Origin: an uncultured Collinsella sp.
GTDB lineage: Bacteria; Actinomycetota; Coriobacteriia; Coriobacteriales; Coriobacteriaceae
Direction: 5' to 3'
Assembly (NCBI GenBank): GCA_900555745.1
Contig: USMH01000083.1
Location: forward strand, 1-5,405
Length of the DNA stretch: 5,405 bases
Part shown: positions 4,244-5,405 of the stretch, in pieces
Layout: every line of letters starts with the position of its first letter
How positions within the stretch are numbered: position 1 is the first letter of the stretch
Program-made: the position numbers and the translations under genes
The notes under the pieces: generated by a model
Database searches by the model: none
What the model was told of the DNA's origin: nothing
What the model saw: the letters and a program-made list of their open reading frames with translations, nothing else

Positions 4244-5405
4244 GGGAAAGGCGTTCCATGCTACAAGTTTCTAACACCTCGTTTACAACGTCGGTTTCAT
4301 CAAACGCCATGGCCGTGGTCGATTATCTGTCCAAAAGCATGATGTCGGCGCTGCCGTTTATTGTCTGCGCGGCGTTGTTCCGCACCGTCGCCGTCATTAT
4401 GGGCGAAGGCATGCTGGGCCTGTGGTCTGCCGATTCCGAAATCTATCGCCTGTTCTACAGTTGGCTCTATAACGCCGGCTACTACTTTTTGCCCATCTAT
4501 CTTGGTTGGGCGGCCGCCCGCCAGCTCGGTTGCTCGGAGCAGCTGGGTATGATGCTGGGCGGCGTATTGATTGCGCCCGATCTGCTCAAGCTCGTCGATG
4601 CCGCATCGACGACGGGGGCATCGATGACTTCCGTGTATGGTCTGCTTCCCGCGCCGGTCAACGATTACACGACGACTGTTATCCCGGTTCTCATCTCGGT
4701 GCCCGTGCTATGGCGAGTGGAGTGTTTCTTTCAGCGCGTTATCCCTAAGGCCGTGGCGTTTTCGTTCGTTCCGTTTGCAACCATGCTCGTCATGGTTCCG
4801 GTTTCGCTGTGTATTACGGCGCCGGCGGGCAGCTATTTGGGCATGCTGTTGGGCCAGCTTATGTTTATGCTTGGCAATTCCGGTGGCATCGTGTCGCTGC
4901 TCACGCTCATGGGGCTTGCCGCGGGCTGGGAGTTCCTAAAGATCGCGGGTGTCAGCAACGTTGTCCTATCGCTCGCCTATGCGCAGTTTATGAGTGTGGG
5001 AACGGATTCGTGCATCCTGATCGCCGCGACGATGGCAACGTTTGCCGTTTGGGGCATGCCCTTTGGTGCGTCGCTTCGCGTTGCGGATAAGGACGAGAAG
5101 GCCCTCATGCTGGGCTATTCGATCTCGGGCGTGCTTGGTGGCGTAAGTGAGCCGGCGCTGTACGGTTGCGGCTTTAAATATGGCAGGTGCCTGACGTGCA
5201 TGGCCATTGGCGGCGCCGTCGGAGGCCTTGTTGCGGCCGTGGGCCACGTTACGGCCTATACCATCGGTATGACGAATGTCCTCATGGTCATTGGCTTTGC
5301 CACGGGCGGCATCTCGAACCTGCTGTGGTGCTGCGCTGCCGGCGGTGTGGCATTTGCGGTGTCTGCGGCGCTGAGCTACTGCTTTGGCGTGGTGCCGGCG
5401 AAGGG
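4234..5405 (+). CDS. PTS EIIC membrane component, glucose/beta-glucoside superfamily (3' end outside window)
   Basis: Likely the membrane permease domain of a phosphoenolpyruvate-dependent sugar PTS; substrate unknown. The frame is open from ATG 4234 (or ATG 4258) to the window end, 390 codons plus two bases. It is hydrophobic, with about ten probable membrane segments (for example around residues 38-56, 76-96, 146-165, 174-196, 259-277, 319-337 and 347-387). Family marks are NAGYYFLPIYLGWAAARQLG (80-99), MMLGGVLIAPDLL (106-118), TTVIPVLISV (147-156) and GGVSEPALYG (302-311). The last matches the GITEP sugar-site motif, with Glu306 kept. No EIIB domain precedes it, although BglF-type proteins begin with one. 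The EIIC domain seems to end about where the window stops, so a following EIIA domain or a stop codon cannot be told apart. Oddities: the usual GLHWG stretch appears as GVSNV (239-243), and there are many cysteines (Cys312, 319 and 322 cluster after the Glu motif). It starts 16 nt after accDA with no clear terminator between, so cotranscription is possible. Confidence 0.85.
   Translation, partial: MSYWERRSMLQVSNTSFTTSVSSNAMAVVDYLSKSMMSALPFIVCAALFRTVAVIMGEGMLGLWSADSEIYRLFYSWLYNAGYYFLPIYLGWAAARQLGCSEQLGMMLGGVLIAPDLLKLVDAASTTGASMTSVYGLLPAPVNDYTTTVIPVLISVPVLWRVECFFQRVIPKAVAFSFVPFATMLVMVPVSLCITAPAGSYLGMLLGQLMFMLGNSGGIVSLLTLMGLAAGWEFLKIAGVSNVVLSLAYAQFMSVGTDSCILIAATMATFAVWGMPFGASLRVADKDEKALMLGYSISGVLGGVSEPALYGCGFKYGRCLTCMAIGGAVGGLVAAVGHVTAYTIGMTNVLMVIGFATGGISNLLWCCAAGGVAFAVSAALSYCFGVVPAK
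4244..4251 (+). promoter_or_regulatory. Ribosome binding site for the second candidate EIIC start (ATG 4258)
   Basis: GGGAAAGG lies 6 nt before ATG 4258. The competing site AAAGGGA at 4219-4225 lies 8 nt before ATG 4234 but falls inside the hairpin at 4213-4241. The two starts differ by eight residues and are in the same frame. Sequence alone does not decide between them. Confidence 0.45.

Noticed and set aside
2355..4310. A 651-codon open frame on the minus strand opposite accDA
   Set aside because: It is the antisense shadow of a GC-rich coding gene. Its translation is rich in His, Arg and Ala with no recognisable domain, and the + strand product is an unmistakable carboxyltransferase.
4361..5090. 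Several short + strand open frames inside the EIIC region (4361-4552, 4506-4748, 4637-4939, 4809-5090)
   Set aside because: They lie in other frames than the continuous 390-codon EIIC frame, and their translations lack recognisable domains.

Overview
The window is one strand of tightly packed genes from a GC-rich bacterium. It holds the distal half of a type II fatty-acid-synthesis operon, followed by a sugar phosphotransferase (PTS) membrane protein. The order on the + strand is fabF (3' end only), accB, fabZ, accC, a fused accD-accA gene, and a PTS EIIC gene cut by the right edge. The fabF-accB-fabZ-accC-accD-accA order is the classic Firmicute-type layout. Together with high GC, the accDA fusion and a glucoside-type EIIC, it suggests an anaerobic gut actinobacterium of the Coriobacteriia, perhaps Collinsella. 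That assignment is an inference from composition and gene order; there is no rRNA or other taxonomic marker here.

Layout: 1-243 is the C-terminal 80 residues of beta-ketoacyl-ACP synthase II. 247-720 is the biotin carboxyl carrier protein with a Pro/Ala-rich linker. 730-1152 is the 3-hydroxyacyl-ACP dehydratase FabZ. 1163-2506 is biotin carboxylase. 2493-4217 is the carboxyltransferase, with beta (zinc-ribbon) and alpha halves in one 574-residue chain. 4234-5405 is an EIIC of the glucose/beta-glucoside superfamily, open to the window end. Gaps are 3, 9 and 10 nt, then a 14-nt overlap, then 16 nt. No stretch over 300 bases lacks a gene, and no convincing intrinsic terminator is visible.

How the genes work together: AccC carboxylates the biotin on AccB using ATP and bicarbonate. 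The AccDA chain then transfers the carboxyl group to acetyl-CoA to give malonyl-CoA. FabF uses malonyl-ACP to elongate the acyl chain, and FabZ dehydrates the 3-hydroxyacyl-ACP intermediate. Every acetyl-CoA carboxylase component is therefore encoded here beside two elongation-cycle enzymes. The PTS gene has no obvious biochemical link to this pathway. It starts 16 nt after accDA, across an imperfect 29-nt hairpin that overlaps the accDA stop codon and one of two possible EIIC ribosome binding sites.

Most of the window is ordinary core metabolism. The parts most worth a second look are the accDA/EIIC junction, the unusual EIIC itself (no EIIB in front, and the usual His-Trp pair apparently replaced), and the accDA fusion.
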